Assembly (NCBI GenBank): GCA_009773755.1
Contig: WSZJ01000029.1
Location: forward strand, 1-35,600
DNA: 35,600 bases
Direction of reading: 5' to 3'
Origin: Planctomycetota bacterium
GTDB lineage: Bacteria; Planctomycetota; MHYJ01; WSZJ01
Shown here: one piece after another, positions 18,001 to 28,900 of the stretch
Position numbering within the stretch: the stretch's first letter is position 1
Layout of the letters: each line of letters starts with the position of its first letter
Program-made: the position numbers and the translations under genes
The notes under the pieces: model-generated
What the model saw: the letters and a program-made list of their open reading frames with translations, nothing else
Told to the model about the DNA's origin: nothing
Databases searched by the model: none

Positions 18001-18886
18001 CGCCAGCCTCCTCGCCGGCGGCCATGACGCGAAGAACGCAGAGGAGAAGATCGCCACCAGCGCCGCAGCGGAGCGCGATTTCAGCGCCTGTCTCAAGCGG
18101 CATCCCCGCTTCCTCTACGCACTCGCCAATCGTGCCTGGATCCGCTACGGGGGCGCCACCGTCCAGGGTCATTGGCTCCCTCAAATGTCCGATCAGGAGG
18201 CCGAGGCCTACCGAAAGGTGACGTTCCCGGTGGTCCTCGCGGACATGGAGGCTGCGTTTCGGCTCGATCCCGGAAGCGTCGTCCTCAAAGTGCTGGATTG
18301 CCAGATCCGCTACCTCGTCGCGGTTTTCAACTCCCAGGACAACGAGCCGCTCGACATGTCCCTGTTCCACCGGGCGATTTCTGCCGAGGAGTCTCTGCTC
18401 GCCGCAGCTCCGGACGCCGACTTCCTGCACGGTGAGATGGGCGGCGCCCACTTCTTTGCCGCCCGGGCGCTCCTGGGCCCGAAGGATCCGCGCGACATCG
18501 GGGTGCGCCGTGCAGAAGCCCTCCGCCATCTCGAAAAAAGCGCCGAATGCCTCATCCTGGCCAGGAAATCAGAAGAAAGCGCGATGCGCTTCTTCTGGGT
18601 CCGCACCCGCCTCCTCGACCTCAAGACGCGCAAGGAGGCGGGGCTGTGCGACGAGCCGGCGCTCCTGGCGGGATGCGACGAGGTGGTCCGCGTGATCGAC
18701 GACGCATTCAAGCTCAACTGGACGGATCCGCGGGGTCCCTTGTACAAGTCCCGCGCTTACATGCTGATGGGCGAGAAAGCAAAGGCGTTGGCGGAGCTCG
18801 ACGCGGGGTTGAAAAACAAGGACCTCGTGGGAGGACAGGAAATGCTGCAGACCGAACGGGACGAGGTGGGAAAGGGCGGGAAGTAG
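15062..18886 (+). CDS. Giant HEPN-like/Ser-Thr kinase/TPR membrane protein, paralogue 2
   Basis: With the CTG start at 15062 the product is 1274 residues and aligns without gaps to paralogue 1 through about residue 660. It has the HEPN-like motif YRNQELGHG (Arg154, His160), the beta-rich module, GRGGMG, Lys376, HRDLKPAN, DLG and MSPEQ, and then a membrane helix near 712-731. The same hinge insert is present (KEAHLKEAITSATALSR). The C-terminal part differs: after the helix it keeps a TPR-like segment (PWSTAGSCLMDAGEVGAARD). It then departs from the other two, with its own repeats and a final helical pair (YMLMGEKAKALAELDAGL). A start at the GTG 15335 would remove 91 residues including the first conserved helices. 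It lies 117 bases after paralogue 1 and 59 before paralogue 3, probably one transcription unit. Confidence 0.9.
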   Translation: MSEPDVTEVRRRLLHALPWPLAQALRRAHNEKTAQGRHNSAYLFFEATLKLAACAQIGTYISLGSPDAKLNKDLEALAKASAGTWLQLLRAVSEFIAKRGDAALLPLAGVHARLKERALLPAATAFLQRAAEAGAARQGKTTPLEFFEALVTYRNQELGHGSQREAAFYDSCGALILSAVIEVIELVRPFADLQLGLSRDVPVDVTGETVRRFMVLKGDGLVDYVDGSKEDGATPAGRLWLFKGGARVPLHPLVIYESGESDRVGFLNRVVGRPQGDTVVVRRCEYLDYYSGDRLQSRDAAQELAALFTALLKKQVSVAEVEKLAGGEDSADVVVAPGAGNAVIGDFELLGELGRGGMGVVYKARQHSLHRIVALKVLPPALGGDPVRAARFRREIRALARCDHPNIVKVLSAGEDGDRMWYAMEYVEGSDLAGLFEVLARWGAVSGGMLKEAHLKEAITSATALSRVKKEISSSGATDEVETIQARIQAAIPDVPRILEGRDYYVRLAEVVAEAAEGVQHLHERGVIHRDLKPANIMLTSDGKRAVVMDLGLALLEDASMSLTRSQDKIVGTLRYMSPEQADMQLRDDLVDERSDIYSLGATLYELATLTPIFEARTEILLLEKVQRKEPVHPRKANRCLPEDLATIILKATAKDREQRYPRAAAGSRDARALSLADDLTAFARNETIRARPPSALHYLKLFYRRHSSLAHAALVATAALVLATVGVLYKLDQRATEAENAIAERDRSDARLLASREAAALLAEAEILATRARIDYRQFGGPFEAYHAGLIAASEKAREAAKRDPTFSPPWSTAGSCLMDAGEVGAARDSFKKAIALDPVNAAARIGLAELAIHDLAFLLGGFEWDAGIRFQFMQKCTRNLVASASEQLEALRGTPGMADLAPVAEGLRLIATGKRREAAEYFEAGAATSSRPGRWWLYACIAWSSRQTGDKGANCARCAGRALEVMPGDPEALYYRGVASLLAGGHDAKNAEEKIATSAAAERDFSACLKRHPRFLYALANRAWIRYGGATVQGHWLPQMSDQEAEAYRKVTFPVVLADMEAAFRLDPGSVVLKVLDCQIRYLVAVFNSQDNEPLDMSLFHRAISAEESLLAAAPDADFLHGEMGGAHFFAARALLGPKDPRDIGVRRAEALRHLEKSAECLILARKSEESAMRFFWVRTRLLDLKTRKEAGLCDEPALLAGCDEVVRVIDDAFKLNWTDPRGPLYKSRAYMLMGEKAKALAELDAGLKNKDLVGGQEMLQTERDEVGKGGK

Positions 18887-18945
18887 GGCGCGAACGTGCA
18901 GGGTGATGCCATTCCCTGGGAACTGGTCGAAGAGCGGAGGACTGC

Positions 18946-22698
<3,753 letters not shown>

Positions 22699-22816
22699 TT
22701 GGCCGAAGCTCCATGAACCTGATGAACCACTTCGGAAGTGGATGGCCGAATGGGATTCCTATCTTCGTTCAACCAGAGCGCACTGAACTTCACGGTTGTC
22801 CGCACCAGATCTTGCT

Positions 22817-24613
22817 TCAGATCCTCAGGTCGTTTCCCGCCAGCCGCAGCCCCGGAACCGGTTTCTCAACCCCCTTCAAGACCAGCAGTTCGAGCTGCCC
22901 ACGAACTCGCGCCGCTTCCCCGGTCGCCCGCAGGCACACGACCTCCCCCGGATTCGCCGCAGCCTGCAGCCGGGCCGCGAGGTTCGTGGTCATCCCGATC
23001 GCCGCGAACTCCGTCTTGAGAAGGCTGCCGAGTGCGCCGAGGACGACCGGGCCCGAAGCCACGCCCGCACGCAGGTTGAGCCCCCAGCGGTCGCCGAGAG
23101 CCTCGCGGACCTGGGTGATGAGGGTGGCTTTGCGGACGAGCTCGGTGGCAAAGGAGAGGGCGCGGCGCTCCTGGCCGGGGCCCTGGGCGATGGCGAGGAG
23201 GCCGTCGCCGAGGTAGGACATGGGGCGGACGTGGTGGCGGACGAGGAGGGGGACGGAGAGCTCGAAGAGGCCGCGGACGGTGCGCATGACGTCTTCGGGG
23301 GAGAGTTCCTGGGAGCGCGGGGTGAAGCCCACGAGGTCGGCGAAGACGACGGTGACCTTTTCCTTCACGGTGCGGCTCATTTCGGCGAGAGAGCGGCCGG
23401 TGAAGCGGCGGATCAGCTGCTCGAGGAAGCCTTCGGGGTCGAGGCGGCGGTAGGCTTCATCGACGCGGTCGATCCAGAGCGGGTTGTTGGCGGACGCCGC
23501 GCGGCGCGCTGCCGTGACGAGGTGCCCCTGCATTGCCTTCATGTCCGCCCGCGATTTCGCGTTGTCGGCGAGCAGCAGCCAGAACATGACTTCGCCCTCG
23601 GTCACGACGCCGGCGGCCTTGAAGAGCGCGCTGAATTCGCGGATCGCGCGGGGGCCCTCGACGGGGCGGACGCCGAAGCGGGCTTCCCAGTAGTGAAGCA
23701 GGCACTGCTGGTCGCGCAGCTTGAAGTACGGCCGGGCGCGGGCGAGTTCGCGGCCGGAGGAATGCCGGTCGCGATTGGCGGCGGCGACGCGGGCGAGGGC
23801 GACGTGCGCGTAGCCGAGGAGGTAGTGGGGGGAAAGGCCGCGGAGCAGACGGCGGAGGTGCGCCGCTTCGCGCGTAGCCGGCAGTCCGGCCGCGAGGAGC
23901 GCGTCGAGAAGGGAAGTCCTGAGCCGCAATTCGGCGGTTGCCGCAATCCGCCCCTTCAGCGATTTGAGCGATTCCGTGAGCAGCGAAACCACGTCTGCCG
24001 CGTGCCCGACACGCGATTCGAGCCGCGCGAGGTTTCCGATCGACACGGCGACTCCCTGGTAGTCACCTGCAGCGCGCTTGAGCTTCACCACGGCGCGCAG
24101 CACCCGCCGCCCCTCCTCCCATGCTCCTTGCCCCGAGAGCGTCTGCGCGAAAGTATCGAGAATCCAGATGCGCGCCGGGCAGTCGCCGATGCCGCGAAGC
24201 GCGTTCAGGAGCGCTTCCTGCGCCTCGTCGAAGCGGTTGATGCGGACGCAAAGGACGCCGAGCTGGTGCCACGCGCGGGCGGCGGTGTCCGGGTCGGCCG
24301 CTTCGAGCTTCGCGGCGAACGCGCGGATCTCCGGCGCGCGCCGCGCCAGCACCTTGCCGTCCGCGCGCCGGATCTCGATCCGGTACTGAATAAACTTCGC
24401 GACCGCGCGCCAGGGGCCAAATCGGGGAAGCGACTTTGCGGCGCGGAGCAGACGGTCCGCTTCCTCAGGGCGAAGCGCAAGTTCCGCGAGTGCGGCCGCG
24501 CGGAGATTCGCCAGCCAGGCCGGCTCATTCCGCCGCGCGCGAACCGGAGGAGTCCCGGGCTGGACCGTTTCGATCTCCCTCCACCACGGTCCGGTCGCTC
24601 TACTCGCGATCAG
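22817..24613 (-). CDS. Class III nucleotide cyclase with helical-repeat N-terminus
   Basis: The protein has a TPR-like helical N-terminal region and a C-terminal class III cyclase domain. With a CTG start at 24613 it is 598 residues. That CTG overlaps the caspase stop (CTGA) and has GAGGAG seven bases upstream. The next candidate, a GTG at 24352, would discard 87 residues that read as good protein (for example EPAWLANLRAAALAELALRP). Metal-binding aspartates are present (FADLVGF Asp426, LGDG Asp470), as are the transition-state Asn544 and Arg548 (NLAAR). The two base-selecting positions are unusual: Ser466 where adenylate cyclases have Lys, and Met541 where they have Asp. It may make cyclic AMP, another cyclic nucleotide, or have altered activity. 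It is the third gene of the lipoprotein-caspase-cyclase operon. Confidence 0.85.
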   Translation of the reverse strand: MIASRATGPWWREIETVQPGTPPVRARRNEPAWLANLRAAALAELALRPEEADRLLRAAKSLPRFGPWRAVAKFIQYRIEIRRADGKVLARRAPEIRAFAAKLEAADPDTAARAWHQLGVLCVRINRFDEAQEALLNALRGIGDCPARIWILDTFAQTLSGQGAWEEGRRVLRAVVKLKRAAGDYQGVAVSIGNLARLESRVGHAADVVSLLTESLKSLKGRIAATAELRLRTSLLDALLAAGLPATREAAHLRRLLRGLSPHYLLGYAHVALARVAAANRDRHSSGRELARARPYFKLRDQQCLLHYWEARFGVRPVEGPRAIREFSALFKAAGVVTEGEVMFWLLLADNAKSRADMKAMQGHLVTAARRAASANNPLWIDRVDEAYRRLDPEGFLEQLIRRFTGRSLAEMSRTVKEKVTVVFADLVGFTPRSQELSPEDVMRTVRGLFELSVPLLVRHHVRPMSYLGDGLLAIAQGPGQERRALSFATELVRKATLITQVREALGDRWGLNLRAGVASGPVVLGALGSLLKTEFAAIGMTTNLAARLQAAANPGEVVCLRATGEAARVRGQLELLVLKGVEKPVPGLRLAGNDLRI

Positions 24614-26622
24614 CGTTTCTCTCCTCGCGGGATGAACAGGAACTGCCCCATGTCGTCGTGTTCCTGGTCGCGCCAGTGAAGGGGATTGAGCTTGAGTTTC
24701 CGCTTCGCCGCGATTTCGGGGACACGCTGCTTAAGGTAGCTCCCCAGCTCCTCGTCCGTCACGATTCCGTCCTTGTTCGTGTCGGCGCTGAGTTCCTTGC
24801 CGACGGCTTCGAGGAGCGCCTTGGTGAAGTAGGAGCGGCCGTTTTCCTCGAACGCGGGCTGCTGCTCGGTTCCGGCGGTGATCAGGACATGGGCGGCCCG
24901 CCCCCAGTTCTTGTAGATCGCGGAGGAATCGAAGTTGAGATCGGTTCCGCGCGAGGTGATCACGAATCCGCTGAAGCAGCAGTCGGTCATGATGAGGCGG
25001 TGAGAGGACTTGATGTGGAGGGCGAGGAATTTCGAGAGGTACCCCATGTCGAAGCCGGTCAGGTCGGACTTCGCCGCGTCGTACCCCGACAGCACGAGGT
25101 AGCCGTTCTGCCGGGCCAGCTTCTTCGTGTCGCCGTGCCCCGCGAAAAACAGGACGAAGTCCGTCCGGCTGTCGTCGGAATACTTCTGCGTTCCGGCGCC
25201 GACTTCCTGGATCGCGGTCGTCACCTGCTCCTTCGTCGGGTCGGCGAAGACGGGAAGCGCCTTGCCGTCCGCGTCCTTCGCGAGGTCGCGGCGGTCCACC
25301 AGGAGGCGCATGTGCTCCGGCTTGAAGCCGTAGCGTTCGCGCAGGAGGCAGTAGAACGCCGCGGCGTCCGGGACGGAGCCTTCGAGCTGCTGGAAGCCGG
25401 TCCCTTGCGAGGCGCCGACGCCGATGATCACGGCGAAACCGTCCGTGTTCACGCCGTCCGCGCGGCACTTCGCGACTTCCTCGACCGACGCGATCGAACC
25501 GCGGGACACGGGGCCCGGCTCCTTGTCGCCGGCTGCGACGACGGGACCGGCGCCCTGCTCCTTCGGCTCACCCCGCTTCCAGAAGGGCGCGGTGGCGAGA
25601 ACGACGACGAGCAGCGCCCCGGTGGACGCGATCGCGAGCGTCTTGCCGCGCGAGCCTGACGGCGCTGCGGACCGCGCGTTGAGCCATGTCCGGGCGATTC
25701 GCAGGACTTCCGTGTCGGCAAGTCTTGTTCCAGCCCTCGGCGCGGCGACGAGCGTGTAGGTAAAAGGAGCCCCGTCAAACCACGGGTCGGCGGCGGCCGG
25801 GGCCCCACCCAGCGCCAATTCTGCCTGCTGCAGCCGTTCCGAGAGCGGCTTCAGAGGGAGGCGCTGGGCGGGGTCGGTCGAGAAAACCCAGTTTTTTTTC
25901 TCGAAGCGGACCGCGAGAAAGAGGCAGGCGCCGGAGGGCGAGCCGTTGTCCTGCCGGGCCCACGACTTGAACAGAATGCTGCGCGGACAGTCGAGATACA
26001 GCGCCGGCGCTTCCGCCGGACCGCCCGGGATGGACACCTTCCAGCGCTGGCCACGCTGAACATCCGTGAGAAATACGTCGCGGTCGGACCGGAGGTACGC
26101 CATTTCGCGCGAGAACTCCGGGTTTCCGGCAAGGAAAGAGCTGCCGGACGGATCGATGCCCGCTTCCGCGGCTGCGAAAATCGCCCGGGCGAGGCGGGCC
26201 CACGAAGCGAGAAAGTTCTCTCCTGCGCTGCCGTCCTGGTAACAGATGCCCGTGACGTTGAGCATCGCCAGATACACGCCCTCCAGCGACGCCTCGAGCG
26301 AAACCGTCCCCGGCCGGAGACCTTCCCGGCAGACGGCCGCGTACTGGGCGAATCGCTCGATCCCCTGCGGCAGCTTCTCGCCCTTCGCCGACCGGACCAG
26401 GATTTCCGCGGCCAGCATGTCGTCGAGAACGGGAACGCCCTGCACCACGAGCGAAGCCGGCTCACCTGCCCCGCACGGAAATCCCTTCGCCCCTTCCCGA
26501 AGCGCCGTCAGCGCGGCCTGTCTCTGCTTTCTGCCGTCCGACGCGCGCGGAGCGAGCAGCACTTCTCCGTCACCAGGCGTCCGGCAGGGTTCTCCCGCTG
26601 TCTGTCCGAGGATGATCTTCAT
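24610..26622 (-). CDS. Membrane-anchored caspase-like protease (C14) with EF-hand loop
   Basis: This 670-residue protein starts at the ATG at 26622, supported by AGGAGG eight bases upstream. Residues 1-315 form an unrecognised region (conserved-looking blocks SILFKSWARQD and FSTDPAQRLPLKPL). A single membrane helix follows at about 328-346, then a linker and a caspase-like domain (about 393-605). The catalytic dyad is His496 (FAGHGD) and Cys549 (DCCFSG). A canonical EF-hand calcium loop (DTNKDGIVTDEE, 614-625) lies after the catalytic domain; calcium control would parallel metacaspases, but this is inference. Caspase-like proteases in bacteria often execute regulated cleavage or cell death. 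The gene sits 49 bases after a lipoprotein gene and overlaps the cyclase by four bases. Which side of the membrane holds the protease cannot be fixed from sequence. Confidence 0.88.
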   Translation of the reverse strand: MKIILGQTAGEPCRTPGDGEVLLAPRASDGRKQRQAALTALREGAKGFPCGAGEPASLVVQGVPVLDDMLAAEILVRSAKGEKLPQGIERFAQYAAVCREGLRPGTVSLEASLEGVYLAMLNVTGICYQDGSAGENFLASWARLARAIFAAAEAGIDPSGSSFLAGNPEFSREMAYLRSDRDVFLTDVQRGQRWKVSIPGGPAEAPALYLDCPRSILFKSWARQDNGSPSGACLFLAVRFEKKNWVFSTDPAQRLPLKPLSERLQQAELALGGAPAAADPWFDGAPFTYTLVAAPRAGTRLADTEVLRIARTWLNARSAAPSGSRGKTLAIASTGALLVVVLATAPFWKRGEPKEQGAGPVVAAGDKEPGPVSRGSIASVEEVAKCRADGVNTDGFAVIIGVGASQGTGFQQLEGSVPDAAAFYCLLRERYGFKPEHMRLLVDRRDLAKDADGKALPVFADPTKEQVTTAIQEVGAGTQKYSDDSRTDFVLFFAGHGDTKKLARQNGYLVLSGYDAAKSDLTGFDMGYLSKFLALHIKSSHRLIMTDCCFSGFVITSRGTDLNFDSSAIYKNWGRAAHVLITAGTEQQPAFEENGRSYFTKALLEAVGKELSADTNKDGIVTDEELGSYLKQRVPEIAAKRKLKLNPLHWRDQEHDDMGQFLFIPRGEKR

Positions 26623-26671
26623 GTGTTGGCCCTCCTGCAGGTCCGACCTGAAACAGCGGGACGACACGGCG

Positions 26672-27397
26672 CTAGTTCGTGCGGACTTCGTACTTGTTGA
26701 AGACCTTGCCGAGATTGTGGACCTCGATCCTGTAGATCATGGGCCGCGTCGGCCTCCAGGTGAGGTAGCACCGATCGGATCCGTCCACGCACTTGCCGAT
26801 CAGGTTCCCGTCGCTGTCATAGACGTACATGTCGAGGTCGGAATCCCCGTCCCCGATGACGGACACCTCGGCCATTTCGCCCGCGTTGAACCCGATCTCG
26901 TACTTGTCCTTCGTGCGGCCCCGGAGCGAGCCGACACCGAACTTGGGTCCCTGCGTGGCGCCCATCGATCTCACGCCCTGCTTGCCGATGGAGTCGATGG
27001 CGGCGAGCGCCGCCGCGTTGCCTTCGGCGGCCTTCCTCGCCTCGTCCAGAAGGGAAGCGGGATCGCAGTATTGCGCGGTCTTCGGCGTGGCGTCGATCGG
27101 CTCCCCGCCCTGCGTCGTCATCTTCACGCCCTTCATAGGCGTCTCGTTCACAGACTTCAGGATCTCGCCGGCGAGCGCCAGCGCCGCCGGGTGGTTGTGC
27201 GCGCGCGCCCATTCCCGTAGCGACGAGGAAAGGGTGGCATCCAGAACCGCGCTTCGGGCGGCGCCGCCTTCGCCGATGCTCTTTTCTTCGGGCTGTAAGT
27301 CCTGGACGTTTCCGCCGTCCTTCTCCGGACCTCCACATCCGGACGTCAGGATCAGGCCGGCCGCGATCACCATACCGCCGAGTGTTCTTCCGATCAT
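26672..27397 (-). CDS. Lipoprotein with PPC-like beta domain
   Basis: The 241-residue protein has a lipoprotein signal (lipobox LTSGC, Cys21) and a good ribosome site (AAGGAG eight bases before the ATG). The middle part is helical and low in complexity. The last 85 residues resemble a bacterial pre-peptidase C-terminal (PPC) beta-sandwich: KDKYEIGFNAGEMAEVSV, then DSDLDMYVYDSDGNLIGKC and YRIEVHNLGKVFNKYEVR. Such domains often bind ligands or act as adaptors at the cell surface. It is the first gene of the operon with the caspase-like protein and the cyclase, which suggests an envelope sensor or partner for the caspase protein. That role is inference from context. Confidence 0.82.
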   Translation of the reverse strand: MIGRTLGGMVIAAGLILTSGCGGPEKDGGNVQDLQPEEKSIGEGGAARSAVLDATLSSSLREWARAHNHPAALALAGEILKSVNETPMKGVKMTTQGGEPIDATPKTAQYCDPASLLDEARKAAEGNAAALAAIDSIGKQGVRSMGATQGPKFGVGSLRGRTKDKYEIGFNAGEMAEVSVIGDGDSDLDMYVYDSDGNLIGKCVDGSDRCYLTWRPTRPMIYRIEVHNLGKVFNKYEVRTN

Positions 27398-27554
27398 GGC
27401 TTGAGCTCCTTAGGTCGATTTCGAATCCGGGGGACCGCCGTTCCCTCGCCCCCAGCTTACCCAGTGAACGCCGACTCCGTCCCGCTCTGGAACCCTGACG
27501 ATCCCCGGCCCCGGGAATTACACAGTTTTCGCCTTTAAGCTACCCTCCCGCCCC

Positions 27555-28763
27555 ATGCCCCCGCCCCCGAGACGCCAGAAGCGTTCACTCTTGAACACCG
27601 GCGGGGAGGTCGCACTCTGGGGGGATCCGGCGCTGGCAGCGAAGCTTGCCGAGTGCCTCGCCGTCGACCCCGAACTGCGGCTCCCCTTCACACACGGGTT
27701 TCACACCTATCCGGCGCGCATGCACCCGCACACCGCAGAGCGCGCGATCGCCCTCTTCGGAGGAAAGTCGGGCGCCGTGCTGGACCTGTTCGTAGGAAGC
27801 GGAACGGTCGCGCTGGAAGCGGTCCGCGCGGGACGTCCCTTCACCGGCGTCGACATCGGCGCCGTGGCGCTCGAAATTGCCTGGGCCCGGACCAGGGTTT
27901 TCCGCGGCGGCGAAGAGCGGCTGGTCGATCGCGAGGGATTCGAGATCGCGAAGCGCGCCGCGCGATTCGACCTGCGCGACATGCCCATGCCGGACTGGGG
28001 GACCGAAGTCGAAAGCTGGTTCAGCCCGCACACGCTTCGCGAAATCGCGCTCGTTCTCGACCTGATCGAGGCGGTGAAGCGCGAGGACCTGCGGCGAGTA
28101 CTCAGAGTCGTACTTTCGTCCGTCGTGATCCGGCTTTCGAAGCAGGCCTCCGACTCGGTGACCGTCGTCGACCGCGACTGGAAGCCGTGGCCGCCGAGGG
28201 CGACGTACCGGCTGTTCTCGGAGAAGTGCAAGGAGACGGCGCAGAGCCTGGGGCTGCTCGCGCAGGACATGCGGGATCGGGGCGTGAAACCGGTAGAGCC
28301 CGAATTCTGGCTTGAGGACGCGCGCGTCGTGAAACTGCCGAAAGGTGCGTTCGCGATCGGCGTGTCGTCGCCCCCGTACCCCGGGACGTACGATTACGTC
28401 TTCCACCACTTCCTGCGCTATCCGCTGTTCGGCGAGGACCCCGGTTTCGCGAGGGCCAACGAAATCGGCGCGCGGCGCGAATTCAAGAAGGGCGGGGACG
28501 CGCTGAAGAAGTACGAATCGGACATGACGCAGTGCGTCAAGAACGCGCTCGACGCCCTGGCCCCCGGCGCTCCGCTTCTCCTCCTCATCGGCGACGGACG
28601 ATTCGGCACGCGCGACGTCCCCGCGGCGGACCTCGTCCGCGACATCGCCAACCGCCTCGGCGCCCGCGTCCCGGCCGGGGCTTCCCAGCAACGCACCGAA
28701 TGGTCGTTCGGGGCGCGGGCAGGGAAGAAGGCTGAGCACTTCATCCTGGTGACCAGAGGCTGA
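27555..28763 (+). CDS. Orphan SAM-dependent DNA methyltransferase (SPPY type)
   Basis: The 402-residue protein shows a methyltransferase motif I (DLFVGSGT, residues 77-84) and the catalytic SPPY (272-275). SPPY is the form usual for N4-cytosine DNA methyltransferases and some N6-adenine ones. An N-terminal FHTYPARMHP block (49-58) is shared by many members of this group and by Trm11-like RNA enzymes, so an RNA target is not excluded. No restriction endonuclease or specificity gene lies nearby. The ATG has no Shine-Dalgarno (the upstream bases are C-rich). A TTTAAGCTAC lies about 20 bases upstream, consistent with a very short or leaderless mRNA. It is divergent from the lipoprotein-caspase operon. 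Confidence 0.82.
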   Translation: MPPPPRRQKRSLLNTGGEVALWGDPALAAKLAECLAVDPELRLPFTHGFHTYPARMHPHTAERAIALFGGKSGAVLDLFVGSGTVALEAVRAGRPFTGVDIGAVALEIAWARTRVFRGGEERLVDREGFEIAKRAARFDLRDMPMPDWGTEVESWFSPHTLREIALVLDLIEAVKREDLRRVLRVVLSSVVIRLSKQASDSVTVVDRDWKPWPPRATYRLFSEKCKETAQSLGLLAQDMRDRGVKPVEPEFWLEDARVVKLPKGAFAIGVSSPPYPGTYDYVFHHFLRYPLFGEDPGFARANEIGARREFKKGGDALKKYESDMTQCVKNALDALAPGAPLLLLIGDGRFGTRDVPAADLVRDIANRLGARVPAGASQQRTEWSFGARAGKKAEHFILVTRG

Positions 28764-28900
28764 ACCTGTTTTGGAGTTCTCCTTTCCGATTGCTCCGCCC
28801 CCCTCCGCTTCGCACAATGGCCATCCCACTCACGGGGAATGCGCGCCACCCCGCGCGCGTTCAGGAACAAGTGTCAGGGGGCTGTTTCGAGGAGGGAAGA

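Noticed and set aside
22727-22741. CCACTT/AAGTGG hairpin between kinase 3 and the cyclase as a terminator
   Set aside because: The stem is short and no T-run follows on either strand.
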